Assembly (NCBI RefSeq): GCF_025215155.1
Contig: NZ_JALHAM010000115.1
Length of the DNA stretch: 64,000 nt
Strand: one strand, 5' to 3'
DNA from: Dryocola clanedunensis
Lineage (GTDB): Bacteria > Pseudomonadota > Gammaproteobacteria > Enterobacterales > Enterobacteriaceae
How positions within the stretch are numbered: the stretch's first letter is position 1; the number at the start of each line of letters is the position of its first letter. The notes under the pieces are model-generated. The model did not search any database and was not told where the DNA came from. It saw only the letters and a program-made list of their open reading frames with translations. Both the position numbers and the translations under genes were made by a program. Shown here one piece after another: positions 16,496 through 25,217 of the stretch.

Positions 16496-17122
16496 TTATC
16501 TGGCATCCGGACGGATGAGATCGAATCGGTGAGATTCTTCGATGGTGTAATAGGCGGAGGGGCCGCCGGCTCGCAGTACCGGTTTTGCCAGCGCGGTTTG
16601 ATAAATGCCGTCGATGAGCAGCGTTTCATCGATGTGAACGGCGACGACTTCCCCCAACACCAGCCAGGTATCAATCTCCGCGCCGTCAGCGGTAGTCAGC
16701 TGAATGCACTGCGACAGACGGCACTCGAAGTTCACCGGACTCTCCGCCACCAGGCTCGCTTTAACTTTACGACCGGGCACCGGCGTTAAGCCCGCGCGCG
16801 CAAACTCATCTTCCCCGTGAGGAAGCGTTGCGGAGGTTTCATTCATTTGCTCCGCCAGCTCGCGGGTGGTGAGATTCCAGACGAACTCTTTGGTGTCGAG
16901 GATGTTCTGCACGCTGTCTTTCCAGCCGCTGCTGGCAAAGCCGATAATCGGCGGGCGGTAGTTAAAGCAGTTAAAAAAGCTGTACGGCGCAAGGTTGCGC
17001 TGACCCTGCGCATTGCAGGAGGCTATCCAGCCAATGGGGCGCGGGCCAACAATCGCATTCAGCGGATCGTGCGGCAGACCGTGACCGTTAGCAGGCTCGT
17101 AGTAATACCTTTTCGCAGACAT
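16496..17122 (-). CDS. Flavin reductase-like FMN-binding split-barrel protein
   Basis: This 208-residue protein belongs to the flavin reductase/DIM6 (COG1853) group, whose members bind FMN and reduce flavins or serve as small oxidoreductases. Typical motifs are AIVGPRPIGWIASCNAQGQR at about residues 24-43, NLAPYSFFNCFNYRPPIIGF, and the mid-protein DTKEFVWNLTTRELAEQMN. The C-terminal GGPSAYYTIEESHRFDLIRP is shared by many members. It is divergent from rlmF with about 90 bp between starts. The physiological substrate cannot be read from sequence, and I do not recall it at this place in E. coli. Confidence 0.85.
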   Translation of the reverse strand: MSAKRYYYEPANGHGLPHDPLNAIVGPRPIGWIASCNAQGQRNLAPYSFFNCFNYRPPIIGFASSGWKDSVQNILDTKEFVWNLTTRELAEQMNETSATLPHGEDEFARAGLTPVPGRKVKASLVAESPVNFECRLSQCIQLTTADGAEIDTWLVLGEVVAVHIDETLLIDGIYQTALAKPVLRAGGPSAYYTIEESHRFDLIRPDAR

Positions 17123-17212
17123 ATTACCTCTTTCATTAATGAAAACGGCGTGGTGTATTTACCCCGTGGTCTGCACAGAGTATCTTACGCGCCCACACAA
17201 GGAGAAGCCGCG

Positions 17213-18151
17213 ATGAAAACCCCAGCCACCAAACCGGGCCTGCACCCGCGTAACCGCCACCGTGAACGCTATGATTTTGCCGCTCTGCAGCAGAGCAGCC
17301 CTGCGTTAACGGCATTCGTGAAAACTGGCCCGCACGGTGAGCCAACGGTTGATTTCGCCAACCCGCTGGCGGTCAAGGCGCTGAACCAGGCGCTGCTGGC
17401 GCATTTCTATGGCGTACAGGGCTGGGATATTCCGGACGGTTTTCTTTGCCCGCCTGTTCCTGGGCGTGCGGACTATATTCATCATCTGGCAGATTTGCTG
17501 GCAGAAGGTCACGGCGGCAACGTGCCATCCCAGGCCACGATTCTGGACGTGGGTGTCGGGGCGAACTGCATTTATCCGTTAATTGGGCAGCATGAATACG
17601 GCTGGCGCTTTACCGGCTCCGAAATCGATGCCGACGCGCTGCGCAGCGCAACGATGATTATAGATGCGAACCCGGGCTTAACCCGCATGATTCGCCTGCG
17701 CCGACAGAAAACGAAGGATGCCATCTTCCCCGGCATCATCCATAAAAATGAAACCTTTGACGCCACGCTGTGTAATCCACCGTTCCACGATTCGGAAGCA
17801 GCCGCCCGCAGCGGTAGCGAACGTAAACGCCGCAATCTTGGCCAGGACGAGAAGGGGGCGCTGAATTTTGGCGGCCACGAACATGAGCTGTGGTGCGAAG
17901 GCGGAGAAGTGGCGTTCGTCAGCCAGATGATCAACGAGAGCAAAGCGTTTGCGAAGCAGGTGATGTGGTTCACTTCGCTGGTTTCCCGTGGCGAAAACCT
18001 GCCTGCGCTGTATCGCGTCATGCAGGAGGCTGGCGTGGAGAAAGTGGTGAAGAAAGAGATGGCCCAGGGTCAGAAGCAGAGCCGCTTCATCGCCTGGTCC
18101 TTTATGAATGACGCCCAACGCGCGCGCTGGGCCGCCACACGCTTTAAATAG
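17213..18151 (+). CDS. rlmF: 23S rRNA (adenine1618-N6)-methyltransferase RlmF
   Basis: RlmF (YbiN) methylates N6 of A1618 in 23S rRNA using SAM. It has 312 residues from the ATG at 17213, preceded by AAGGAG; the open frame continues upstream but that part is antisense to the flavin reductase. SAM-binding motif I is LDVGVGANCIYPLIG and the catalytic motif IV is CNPPFH. The N-terminus GLHPRNRHRERYDF is family-typical. It converges on ybiO with no gap at all: the two stop codons abut at 18151/18152. Confidence 0.95.
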   Translation: MKTPATKPGLHPRNRHRERYDFAALQQSSPALTAFVKTGPHGEPTVDFANPLAVKALNQALLAHFYGVQGWDIPDGFLCPPVPGRADYIHHLADLLAEGHGGNVPSQATILDVGVGANCIYPLIGQHEYGWRFTGSEIDADALRSATMIIDANPGLTRMIRLRRQKTKDAIFPGIIHKNETFDATLCNPPFHDSEAAARSGSERKRRNLGQDEKGALNFGGHEHELWCEGGEVAFVSQMINESKAFAKQVMWFTSLVSRGENLPALYRVMQEAGVEKVVKKEMAQGQKQSRFIAWSFMNDAQRARWAATRFK

Positions 18152-20410
18152 TTATACCGTAGGGTTTGCCGGCGGCAGCGTTCCGGCTGCTGCCTCGGAG
18201 GCCTGGAGCGCCTGAGCGGCATCCGGGCCTGGCTGCATGACCTGCACGGTCTGCACCGGCGGACGTATACCCGCCGCGTCAAAGTGCTTTTTCACCATCC
18301 CGTCTAACGCAAAGCGCACCGTCCACTGTTTCAGCGGCTGGGTGGTAAACGACACGCGTACCGTGAACGCCTGGTTGGTGAGGCCGACAATCCCCGCAAA
18401 CGAAGGCTCGCCGATAACCAGCATGCGGATATCCTGCTGCTCCATCAGCTCGGCTACGGCCTCTTTGAGAATGCGGTTGGCCTTATCCACCTCCTCCTGC
18501 CTGTCCACATCGTAGTTCGCCACAAACGAGCCTATGCCACGCACAAAGTTGGCGAAGGTGGTAATCGATGACCACGGAATGATGTGATACGCCCCTGTGT
18601 CCTGGCGCACCCCCACCGAACGAATCGACATGCGCTCCACGGTGCCCGTTATCGGCCCGATAGTGACTAAATCGCCGGTATTCATGCCGTTCTCAAACTG
18701 GATGAATATGCCGGTAATAATGTCTTTCACCAGCGTTTGCGAGCCGAAACTTACCGCCAGCCCCAGAGCGCCGGCCCCCGCCAGCAGCGGCGCGATATTC
18801 ACACCAATTTCGGAAAGCAGGATCATGATGGTGATGGTGCTTATCACCACCGCCAGCGCATTACGAAAAAGGGTTAACAGAGTACGGGTTCGTGCGCTGG
18901 GCATCGGGCGGCCGTGGATATCGGACGCCAGGCGGTTTTCAATCAGGCTTGCCAGCAGCGTCCAGCCAACCGCGGAGAAGAACAGGATCAGCACGATGCG
19001 GATCAGAATATCGACGGTTTTCTCCCCGGCACCGTTGACCAGCCACGCCCACATGTCAAACAAGCTCCATGCGTTGAGCAGCAGCATTACCGCCACGCAA
19101 ACGGTGAGGATACGCGCCAGTTTTAGCGAGGCGGATATCCAGCTATTCAGGCGCTTTTGCAGTTCAGGGTAGCTGCGCTGTACCTGGGGTGAAAGCGTGA
19201 TGGTTTTGGCTATCCAGCGCGACAGCATGCCGGAGATAAACGCCGCGATGCCAACAATCGCCAGGCTGCGCATCGACGCTCCCATCATCCACTTCAGGCT
19301 GTGGCCCGGATCGAACAGGGAGAAGAAAAACAGCACCACAAAATAGGCGCTCGCCAGCCAGTGCCACACCAGAGCAAAGGCGCGGATGAACAGGCTGAAG
19401 AAAGCCATCGAGCGGTCGGCGAGATGAGCCAGACTTTGCTGGATGTGCCGCTTATTGCGGAAAATCAGGCACAGTGCCCAGACCGTAATGCACAGCATGA
19501 TGACGACGTTGGCCATCGCGCCAATCTGCACGTTGACCTGGTTTGAGATTATCGGCACCGCGACCAGAATGCCGTAGCCGATAAGGCTGCTCAGGCCGGA
19601 CAGCCGAACACTCCAGTAATTTGCGCTCTGGTCGCTGATGGGGAACGGGCGCAGGTCCGGTATACGCGGGCAGAAGATCAGCCGCAGAATAGCCTTGAAG
19701 AATTCAATCAGCGCAAAGGCGTTGAGAAACAGCCCCTGCTGGCGGGCGATGGTGCGGCTGCCCGCGTTCATCATGTCGCTGAATATCTGCCCGACGAACA
19801 GCGTCAGGGCCAGCAGCAATAAATCGATGACGAAGGCTGCCACTATCATCAGCGGCAGGTGGAACCAGCTGGAGCGGTCGCGGTTCTTCTTGCGCCCCCA
19901 TCTTCCCATCCGTCGCCAGACCGGCGTCATGCACAGGCGAATCAGCAAATAAAAGGCGAAAACCGCAGCGACGAGCAGCGAAAAATGCGTCAGGGCGTTG
20001 AGGAAAGTTTGCTGGTTGAAGGGCTTATGGGGAGCGTTGGAGATATTACGGTGCAGCTGGGCGAAGCGATCTGCCAGCTCTCCGCCGTAGTGACGACTTA
20101 CATCGGTAACATTCTCCAGCACCGTTTTGTCTTCGCTGAGCTGCTCCGGCGGCGCAATGGCCGGTACGGGTTCCGGCGGTGGCGTGGCGGCAACTTTGCG
20201 CAGCTGTTCGATTAGCTCGCTGCGCGACTTGTCGTTATCCAGCACATCTGCCAGCGCCGAATAGGCCTTCTTTTTCTCTTCGATGTCCGGTTCGGCAGGG
20301 GGAGCATTGTTGTTCTGGGCGGAGGTGGCAGCGACGGCGGCGGCCGGTAGCGTAACCGCAGGGAGCTGAAAGCTAAGCAGGCTGCAAAGCAGCAAAAGTA
20401 TCCACGGCAC
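18152..20410 (-). CDS. ybiO: Mechanosensitive channel YbiO (MscS family)
   Basis: YbiO is a large MscS-type inner-membrane channel of intermediate conductance that opens on hypo-osmotic shock; 752 residues here, 741 in E. coli. It has a signal-like N-terminus (MPWILLLLCSLLSFQLPAVT), an acidic periplasmic linker, and about ten hydrophobic segments. The pore-lining MscS core contains LLAGAGALGLAVSFGSQTLV. The cytoplasmic beta domain follows (GDLVTIGPITGTVERMSIRS). A proline/alanine-rich tail ends the protein. Confidence 0.95.
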   Translation of the reverse strand: MPWILLLLCSLLSFQLPAVTLPAAAVAATSAQNNNAPPAEPDIEEKKKAYSALADVLDNDKSRSELIEQLRKVAATPPPEPVPAIAPPEQLSEDKTVLENVTDVSRHYGGELADRFAQLHRNISNAPHKPFNQQTFLNALTHFSLLVAAVFAFYLLIRLCMTPVWRRMGRWGRKKNRDRSSWFHLPLMIVAAFVIDLLLLALTLFVGQIFSDMMNAGSRTIARQQGLFLNAFALIEFFKAILRLIFCPRIPDLRPFPISDQSANYWSVRLSGLSSLIGYGILVAVPIISNQVNVQIGAMANVVIMLCITVWALCLIFRNKRHIQQSLAHLADRSMAFFSLFIRAFALVWHWLASAYFVVLFFFSLFDPGHSLKWMMGASMRSLAIVGIAAFISGMLSRWIAKTITLSPQVQRSYPELQKRLNSWISASLKLARILTVCVAVMLLLNAWSLFDMWAWLVNGAGEKTVDILIRIVLILFFSAVGWTLLASLIENRLASDIHGRPMPSARTRTLLTLFRNALAVVISTITIMILLSEIGVNIAPLLAGAGALGLAVSFGSQTLVKDIITGIFIQFENGMNTGDLVTIGPITGTVERMSIRSVGVRQDTGAYHIIPWSSITTFANFVRGIGSFVANYDVDRQEEVDKANRILKEAVAELMEQQDIRMLVIGEPSFAGIVGLTNQAFTVRVSFTTQPLKQWTVRFALDGMVKKHFDAAGIRPPVQTVQVMQPGPDAAQALQASEAAAGTLPPANPTV

Positions 20411-20541
20411 GGCACTCCTCCAGGCTGAGAAAGTCAGGCAAAGGAGTAAGTATAGCCAGTGAGGATCAAGGGGTTAGAAATGGGGATTAATCTGGGGGGG
20501 AGGGCTCACTCCATCCAGGGAAAGGTTATCACCGACAGTTC

Positions 20542-20562
20542 CCTCTCCCCTTTGGGGAGAGG
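20542..20562. terminator. Hairpin after glnQ
   Basis: The 9-bp stem cctctcccc / ggggagagg with a 3-nt loop lies 20 bp downstream of the glnQ stop. There is no U run directly after it. Short hairpins of this type recur between enteric genes, so it may be a dispersed element rather than a true terminator. Confidence 0.5.
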
Positions 20563-20581
20563 ATTAGGGTGAGGGGAAAAA

Positions 20582-21304
20582 TTACGAGACGTGCTGTAAA
20601 AATTCCTGCAGGCGCTGGCTTGGCGGATTATCGATAAGCGCCTGAGGGTTGCCATCTTCCGCCACGCGGCCTTTATCTATAAAGATCAGGCGCGAGGCAA
20701 CTTTGGCGGCAAAGCCGACTTCGTGGGTCACGATAACCATCGTCATGCCTTCTTCGGCGAGATCCTGCATGACCTTTAACACTTCGTGACGCAGTTCAGG
20801 ATCCAGCGCCGAGGTTGGTTCATCAAACAGCATCATTTTCGGCTTCACCGCCAGCGCACGGGCAATCGCCACGCGCTGCTGTTGGCCGCCGGAAAGTTCA
20901 GAAGGGTAGTGATGGGCGCGCTCTGCCAGCCCGACTTTGGCCAGCAGCTCTTTTGCCAGCTTGTCGGCCTCGTCTTTCTTCATGCCGCGCACGCGGATCG
21001 GGCCAAAGGCCACGTTTTCCAGCGCGGTAAGATGCGGGAAGAGATAGAACTGCTGAAACACCATGCCCGCTTCCTGACGAATCAGACGTTCATCAACCTT
21101 CGGATCGTTAACCTTCAGGCCATCGACAATCAAATCGCCGCTGGTGATGTCTTCGAGCTTGTTAATACAGCGCAGCAGAGTGGATTTCCCGGAGCCGGAC
21201 GGCCCGATGATCACCACCACCTCACCCTGTTTAATGTTCAGGTCGATATTGTGCAGCACCTGGGTTTTGCCAAAGTGCTTGGAGACGTTTTTAAATTCAA
21301 TCAC
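20582..21304 (-). CDS. glnQ: Glutamine ABC importer ATPase GlnQ
   Basis: The 240-residue ATPase powers high-affinity glutamine import. Walker A GPSGSGKST lies at 34-42, the signature is LSGGQQQRVAIARAL, Walker B is MMLFDEPTSALDP, and the switch histidine is in VIVTHEVGF. Its length equals E. coli GlnQ. It overlaps glnP by 4 bp (ATGA) and is the last gene of glnHPQ, so it shares the NtrC-controlled promoter upstream of glnH. Confidence 0.97.
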   Translation of the reverse strand: MIEFKNVSKHFGKTQVLHNIDLNIKQGEVVVIIGPSGSGKSTLLRCINKLEDITSGDLIVDGLKVNDPKVDERLIRQEAGMVFQQFYLFPHLTALENVAFGPIRVRGMKKDEADKLAKELLAKVGLAERAHHYPSELSGGQQQRVAIARALAVKPKMMLFDEPTSALDPELRHEVLKVMQDLAEEGMTMVIVTHEVGFAAKVASRLIFIDKGRVAEDGNPQALIDNPPSQRLQEFLQHVS

Positions 21305-21960
21305 AGGATTTTCATCCTTCTTTCAAGGCGACGCAGAACAAAGCTCAGCACCAGCGTAATAATCAGATAGAAGACCGCAACGGCGCTCCAGATCTCCAGC
21401 GCACGGAAGTTACCGGCAATAATCTCCTGGCCCTGACGGGTCAGTTCGGCCACGCCGATGACGATGAACAGCGAGGTGTCCTTGATGCTGATGATCCACT
21501 GGTTACCCAGCGGCGGCAGCATACGGCGAAGCGCCAGAGGCATTATCACATGGCGAATGGTTTCGCGCTTCGACAGACCCAGCGCCAGTCCGGCTTCCTG
21601 GAAACCTTTATGAATCGACAGGACGGCACCACGGGTAATTTCCGCGATGTAAGCGCCGGAGTTGATCATAATAGTGACCACTGCCGCACTGAACGGATCG
21701 ATACGCAGGTCGTTAAAGGCCAGCGGCAGGGCGAAGTAAATAAACATCACCTGCACCACGATTGGCGTACCGCGAATCACTTCGATAAAAACGAGGGCGA
21801 TATGGTTGGCGATCCAGCCGCCGTAAGAACGGGCAAAACCCGCTATCAGACCAATCACCAGGCCGCCACAAAGACCGAGGACCGAAATCCACAGGGTCAT
21901 TTTGGCGCCTTCAAATAACAGCGGAATTGCTGGCCAGATGGCGCTCCAGTCAAACTGCAT
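21301..21960 (-). CDS. glnP: Glutamine ABC importer permease GlnP
   Basis: GlnP is the inner-membrane permease (219 residues, HisM/ArtQ type). The start at 21960 (MQFDWSAIWPAIPLL) matches E. coli; the longer frame adds nine residues with no support. The EAA loop reads FQEAGLALGLSKRETIRHVI. About five transmembrane helices are visible. It lies 83 bp downstream of glnH. Confidence 0.96.
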   Translation of the reverse strand: MQFDWSAIWPAIPLLFEGAKMTLWISVLGLCGGLVIGLIAGFARSYGGWIANHIALVFIEVIRGTPIVVQVMFIYFALPLAFNDLRIDPFSAAVVTIMINSGAYIAEITRGAVLSIHKGFQEAGLALGLSKRETIRHVIMPLALRRMLPPLGNQWIISIKDTSLFIVIGVAELTRQGQEIIAGNFRALEIWSAVAVFYLIITLVLSFVLRRLERRMKIL

Positions 21961-22043
21961 GATGTATTCCTGTATACCGTGGTTCAAAAATATGAGGGGC
22001 GAAAGCCGCCCCTCAGGTCTTACTTAAAGCAAACTGAATCTTA

Positions 22044-22790
22044 TTATTTAGGTTCGGAACCGAACCATTTTTTGTAGATTTCGTTATAGGTGCCGTTCTC
22101 TTTCAGGGTTTTCAGCGCGCCGTTAACTTTGGTACGCAGGTCGTCGCTGCCTTTCGGGAATGCAATACCGTACTGCTGAGCTTCAAGAGATTCACCGACC
22201 GCCTTGAACTTACCGTTGCCAGCAGTTTTGATGAAGTAGAGGATGTTTGGCGTATCGTGCAATACCGCGTCGGCACGGTTGGTGCCCAGTTCCATATAGG
22301 CATTATCGATGTTCGGGAACTGACGCAGGTCTTTGGTTTTGATGTTCGCTTTCGCGTAATCAACAGACCCTGTACCGCCCTTAACCGCAACGACTTTACC
22401 GTCGAGGTCTTTCACGCTTTTTACGCTATCGTTATCCGCTTTCACCATCACCAGCAGGCCGCTTTTGTAGTAGCCGTCAGAGAAGTCGATCGCTTTTTGA
22501 CGCTCAGGCGTAATGGTGATCCCCGCCAGCGCCAGGTCAATATTTTTGGTTTGCAGTGCCGGGATGATACCGCTGAAATCCATTGGCTTCAGGGTGTAGT
22601 CCAGCTTCAGCTCTTTCGCGATGGCGGCCCATAAGTCAACGTCGAAGCCGACGTACTTATCGCCCTGTTTAAATTCAAAAGGAACGAATGCGGTATCGGT
22701 CGCAACGACCAGTTTCTTCTCAGCGGCGTGGGAAGTGACCGCAAAAGCCAGGGTGAGTGCAGCCAGTGAAACTTTCAAAATCGACTTCAT
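22044..22790 (-). CDS. glnH: Glutamine-binding periplasmic protein GlnH
   Basis: GlnH captures L-glutamine in the periplasm and delivers it to GlnPQ; 248 residues as in E. coli. The signal peptide MKSILKVSLAALTLAFAVTS is cleaved near HAAEKKLVVATD. The SBP_bac_3 fold shows the ligand-contact stretches DTAFVPFEF, ALAGITITPERQKAIDFSDG and GTGSVDYAKANIKT. The start at 22790 has AGGAAA upstream. Expression should respond to nitrogen limitation, because a sigma-54 promoter and NtrC sites lie directly upstream. Confidence 0.97.
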   Translation of the reverse strand: MKSILKVSLAALTLAFAVTSHAAEKKLVVATDTAFVPFEFKQGDKYVGFDVDLWAAIAKELKLDYTLKPMDFSGIIPALQTKNIDLALAGITITPERQKAIDFSDGYYKSGLLVMVKADNDSVKSVKDLDGKVVAVKGGTGSVDYAKANIKTKDLRQFPNIDNAYMELGTNRADAVLHDTPNILYFIKTAGNGKFKAVGESLEAQQYGIAFPKGSDDLRTKVNGALKTLKENGTYNEIYKKWFGSEPK

Positions 22791-22840
22791 AGCATTTCCT
22801 TTGTTATCCATGGGGCAATCCCCTGCGTGCCAGCGCAACA

Positions 22841-22856
22841 TGGAAGAATCGTGCCA
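22841..22856 (-). promoter_or_regulatory. Sigma-54 promoter of glnHPQ (glnHp2-like)
   Basis: On the minus strand TGGCACGATTCTTCCA fits the -24 element fully (TGGCAC). The -12 element is TTCCA rather than TTGCA, a weak -12. As I recall, E. coli glnHp2 also has a non-consensus -12, making it strongly dependent on NtrC and IHF. Confidence 0.75.
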
Positions 22857-22929
22857 GCTTTACAACATATTGTTTTGCAAGGATGACGATTTGTAACATC
22901 GCACAATATGAGTTGCAAGCTGGTCATAA

Positions 22930-22959
22930 TGCACCCTTATGGTGCTCCATGATGGTGCA
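22930..22959 (-). promoter_or_regulatory. Two overlapping NtrC sites upstream of glnH
   Basis: TGCACCCTTATGGTGCT (22930-22946) and TGCTCCATGATGGTGCA (22943-22959) each match the NtrC palindrome TGCACC-N5-GGTGCA with one mismatch. Their centres are 13 bp apart and about 108 and 121 bp before the expected transcription start, the arrangement known for E. coli glnHp2 (-109/-122). Confidence 0.88.
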
Positions 22960-23087
22960 GAAAGCAGGTGTACAGAACGGTGGCTATTATTACCGCGCTT
23001 TGCGGCGTCAAAACAACCGTTCGTTAACGATTATGTGAAGTGATAATTACAGTTGAGTAACTTTTGCGGCAGGAGTGTACAAATTGA

Positions 23088-23104
23088 TGCGCTAAAATGG
23101 TGCA
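23088..23104 (-). promoter_or_regulatory. Third, distal NtrC-like site
   Basis: TGCGCTAAAATGGTGCA differs by one base from a near-ideal NtrC enhancer site (TGCACTAAAATGGTGCA). It lies about 266 bp before the glnH start of transcription, just past the dps terminator hairpin. Confidence 0.6.
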
Positions 23105-23106
23105 GG

Positions 23107-23130
23107 TTCCTTCCCCTGGCGGGGAAGGAA
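23107..23130 (-). terminator. Terminator hairpin of dps
   Basis: A perfect 10-bp stem (TTCCTTCCCC / GGGGAAGGAA) with a 4-nt loop lies 19 bp beyond the dps stop. The following U run is poor, so strength is uncertain. Confidence 0.65.
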
Positions 23131-23149
23131 ACAAGGTTGTGGCGATGAA

Positions 23150-23653
23150 TTAGTCGATATTTGACTCAATGAACCACAGGAACTTATCCAGATCGCGCGA
23201 GGCAGCGGTAAGAATATCCGCGGTATCTTCGTCTTTCGCTTCGCTGATGGCTTTACGAACGTCATTGGCCACGATGGCATAGCGATCGGCCAGCTCTTTC
23301 AGGTGGTCCTGAACGGTATGAATATCCAGCGGGTAGCTTTTCAACGGGGTTTTGCTGTTAATGACCTGAGTCGTACCCAGCGCCACGCCACCAAGCTGAA
23401 CGGCACGTTCTGCCATGGTATCCAGATGGTCGGTCAGTGCTGTGCGGAAGCCGTCGAGCATTTCGTGGACGGCAATAAAGTTGGCACCGCGCATGTTCCA
23501 GTGAGCCTGTTTGGTAATCAGTGACAGATCAATAAACTGGATTACCTGACGATTCAGCAGCTCGATGGTGGCTTTTTTCTCACTATCTGCAACATCATTA
23601 CGGGTATACAGCAGATTTGTAGATTTGGTTTTTACCAGTTTAGCGGTACTCAT
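23150..23653 (-). CDS. dps: DNA-binding ferritin-like protein Dps
   Basis: Dps forms a dodecamer that coats DNA in stationary phase and oxidises iron with hydrogen peroxide, limiting Fenton damage. It has 167 residues, as in E. coli. All ferroxidase ligands are present: His51, His63, Asp67, Asp78 and Glu82. The lysine-bearing DNA-binding N-terminus (MSTAKLVKTKSTN) is intact. AGAGGA lies eight bases before the ATG. A sigma-S-type promoter stands 50 bp upstream and a hairpin ends the transcript, so the gene is monocistronic. Confidence 0.98.
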   Translation of the reverse strand: MSTAKLVKTKSTNLLYTRNDVADSEKKATIELLNRQVIQFIDLSLITKQAHWNMRGANFIAVHEMLDGFRTALTDHLDTMAERAVQLGGVALGTTQVINSKTPLKSYPLDIHTVQDHLKELADRYAIVANDVRKAISEAKDEDTADILTAASRDLDKFLWFIESNID

Positions 23654-23701
23654 AATCTTTCATCCTCTTGATGTGTGTTTCCTGATTTGTTACCGGGAAT
23701 A

Positions 23702-23730
23702 AGTATAGCACCGCTTTTTAAACCTGCAGG
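23702..23730 (-). promoter_or_regulatory. Sigma-S-type promoter of dps
   Basis: On the minus strand GCTATACTTA (23700-23709) is a near-perfect extended sigma-S -10; the hexamer TATACT is 23702-23707. The hexamer at the -35 distance (23725-23730, CCTGCA) is not consensus, as is usual for RpoS promoters. It gives a 5' leader of about 41 nt, close to that of E. coli dps. Confidence 0.7.
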
Positions 23731-23917
23731 AATGGACAATACCTATCAAACCGATAGTAAAAGGTAAGTGGTAATAATTATTTTCTTTACTATCAGGTAA
23801 TTAGATGACGATACTCAGATATTTCGGAAAGCGGAGATAATATAAAACAAGAAGGAGAATAGTTCTTATTCGCTTGCGTAAATAGAAATAAATATAAGTG
23901 TCTGATCGCGGGGTTTA

Positions 23918-23943
23918 TTCCCGTGAAGGTTTATTCACGGGAA
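23918..23943 (-). terminator. Hairpin downstream of rhtA
   Basis: A 10-bp perfect stem (TTCCCGTGAA / TTCACGGGAA) with a 6-nt loop extends into flanking T/A-rich arms. It lies 16 bp beyond the rhtA stop and is the likely end of that transcript. Confidence 0.65.
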
Positions 23944-23958
23944 ATAAATTGATGCAGA

Positions 23959-24846
23959 TTAATTGACGTCGACGCTGGTAATTTGTGTTTCGCGCTTGAG
24001 CGTCAGCGTGGAGCCAATAGATGCCGCGATAATCGACAGCAGCGCCAGCCACTGAACCAGCGTCAGGTGCTCACCAAGAAACAGCATGCCGGACAGCGCT
24101 GCAAGCCCCGGCTCCATACTCATCAACGTACCGAAAGTGCGGGTTGGGATGCGGGTCAGGGCGATCATCTCCAGAGAGTAGGGCAGCGCCGTAGAAAGAA
24201 TGGCTACCCCCAAACCTAAAGGAAGCAGTGACCAGTGCCATAAGGCACTCCCCGCTTCCCATGCACCGATGGGAACAAAGACGATAGCGGCGATAAGCGA
24301 CCCCATTGCCACCGTCGCCGGGCCGTGGTCGGCTCCGGCTTTCTGACCAAACACAATATAGATTGCCCAGCATGCCCCGGCACCCAATGCATAAGCGGCC
24401 CCGGTTAAATCCACATGAGCAATGCCGTGCCCAAGCGGCAAAAGGAACCACAGCCCGAGAACGGCCAGCACTACCCAGACAAAATCAACGGCCCGGCGAG
24501 AAGCAAATAGCGCCACCGCCAGCGGGCCGGTGAACTCAAGTGCGACCGCAATGCCAAGTGGGATTGTCTGGATAGAAAGATAGAAAAGGTAATTCATCGC
24601 GCCCAGCGACAGGCCGTACATCAGCAGCGGAACCCGCTGCTCCGCCTTAAACCGCAGGCGCCACGGCTTAAATACCGCCACCAGAATCAGCGTGCCTAAT
24701 GCAAGGCGAATTGCGGTAACGCCCGGCGCGCCCACCAGAGGGAACAGCGATTTGGCAAGGGAGGCGCCGCTTTGAATCGAGGTCATAGCAATGAGCAGTA
24801 TGACAATGGGCAACCATACGGGCATTTTACGAGAAGTTAACGGCAT
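23959..24846 (-). CDS. rhtA: Threonine/homoserine exporter RhtA
   Basis: RhtA (YbiF) is a ten-helix inner-membrane exporter of the EamA/DMT family that expels threonine, homoserine and other amino acids. It has 295 residues, the same as in E. coli. Two EamA repeats are visible, with SGASLAKSLFPLVGAPGVTA in the first and MSMEPGLAALSGMLFLGEHL in the second. It lies between dps and ompX as in E. coli. Confidence 0.95.
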   Translation of the reverse strand: MPLTSRKMPVWLPIVILLIAMTSIQSGASLAKSLFPLVGAPGVTAIRLALGTLILVAVFKPWRLRFKAEQRVPLLMYGLSLGAMNYLFYLSIQTIPLGIAVALEFTGPLAVALFASRRAVDFVWVVLAVLGLWFLLPLGHGIAHVDLTGAAYALGAGACWAIYIVFGQKAGADHGPATVAMGSLIAAIVFVPIGAWEAGSALWHWSLLPLGLGVAILSTALPYSLEMIALTRIPTRTFGTLMSMEPGLAALSGMLFLGEHLTLVQWLALLSIIAASIGSTLTLKRETQITSVDVN

Positions 24847-25217
24847 CCTGCGTCCTGTCAGTTTGTGTCTGGGTCGGTCAAGTTTCGAAAGTTAGCCTAG
24901 TGTAAAGGAAGAACTTATGGCTGGTTGAGTTTTCATTGAGATTATTCCGGCTCGTCTGAGGTAACATTTATACCGGTCCTTGTAAGAAATCTTCATGAAA
25001 AATCCGGAATTATCTGAATGAACCAATTGTTAAAACCGTTAATATCTGTGTGGTTTTCATAGATAAATGACCGAGATTTTAGTGACATAGCATGTAGTGG
25101 AAATGTTGTGTTACATGAAAAGATTCGTTAGACAATACAAATGACGAAGAGTTTCTTAAATATTTTTGTTATATTTAAATCTTAGGACTTTCTTGAAGCA
25201 CATTTGAGGTGGATATT
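24847..25217. other. AT-rich rhtA/ompX promoter region
   Basis: This 370-bp divergent gap must hold both promoters. The ompX-proximal half is strongly AT-rich, as is usual for a highly expressed porin-like gene. I see no ORF and no clear operator. Confidence 0.5.
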
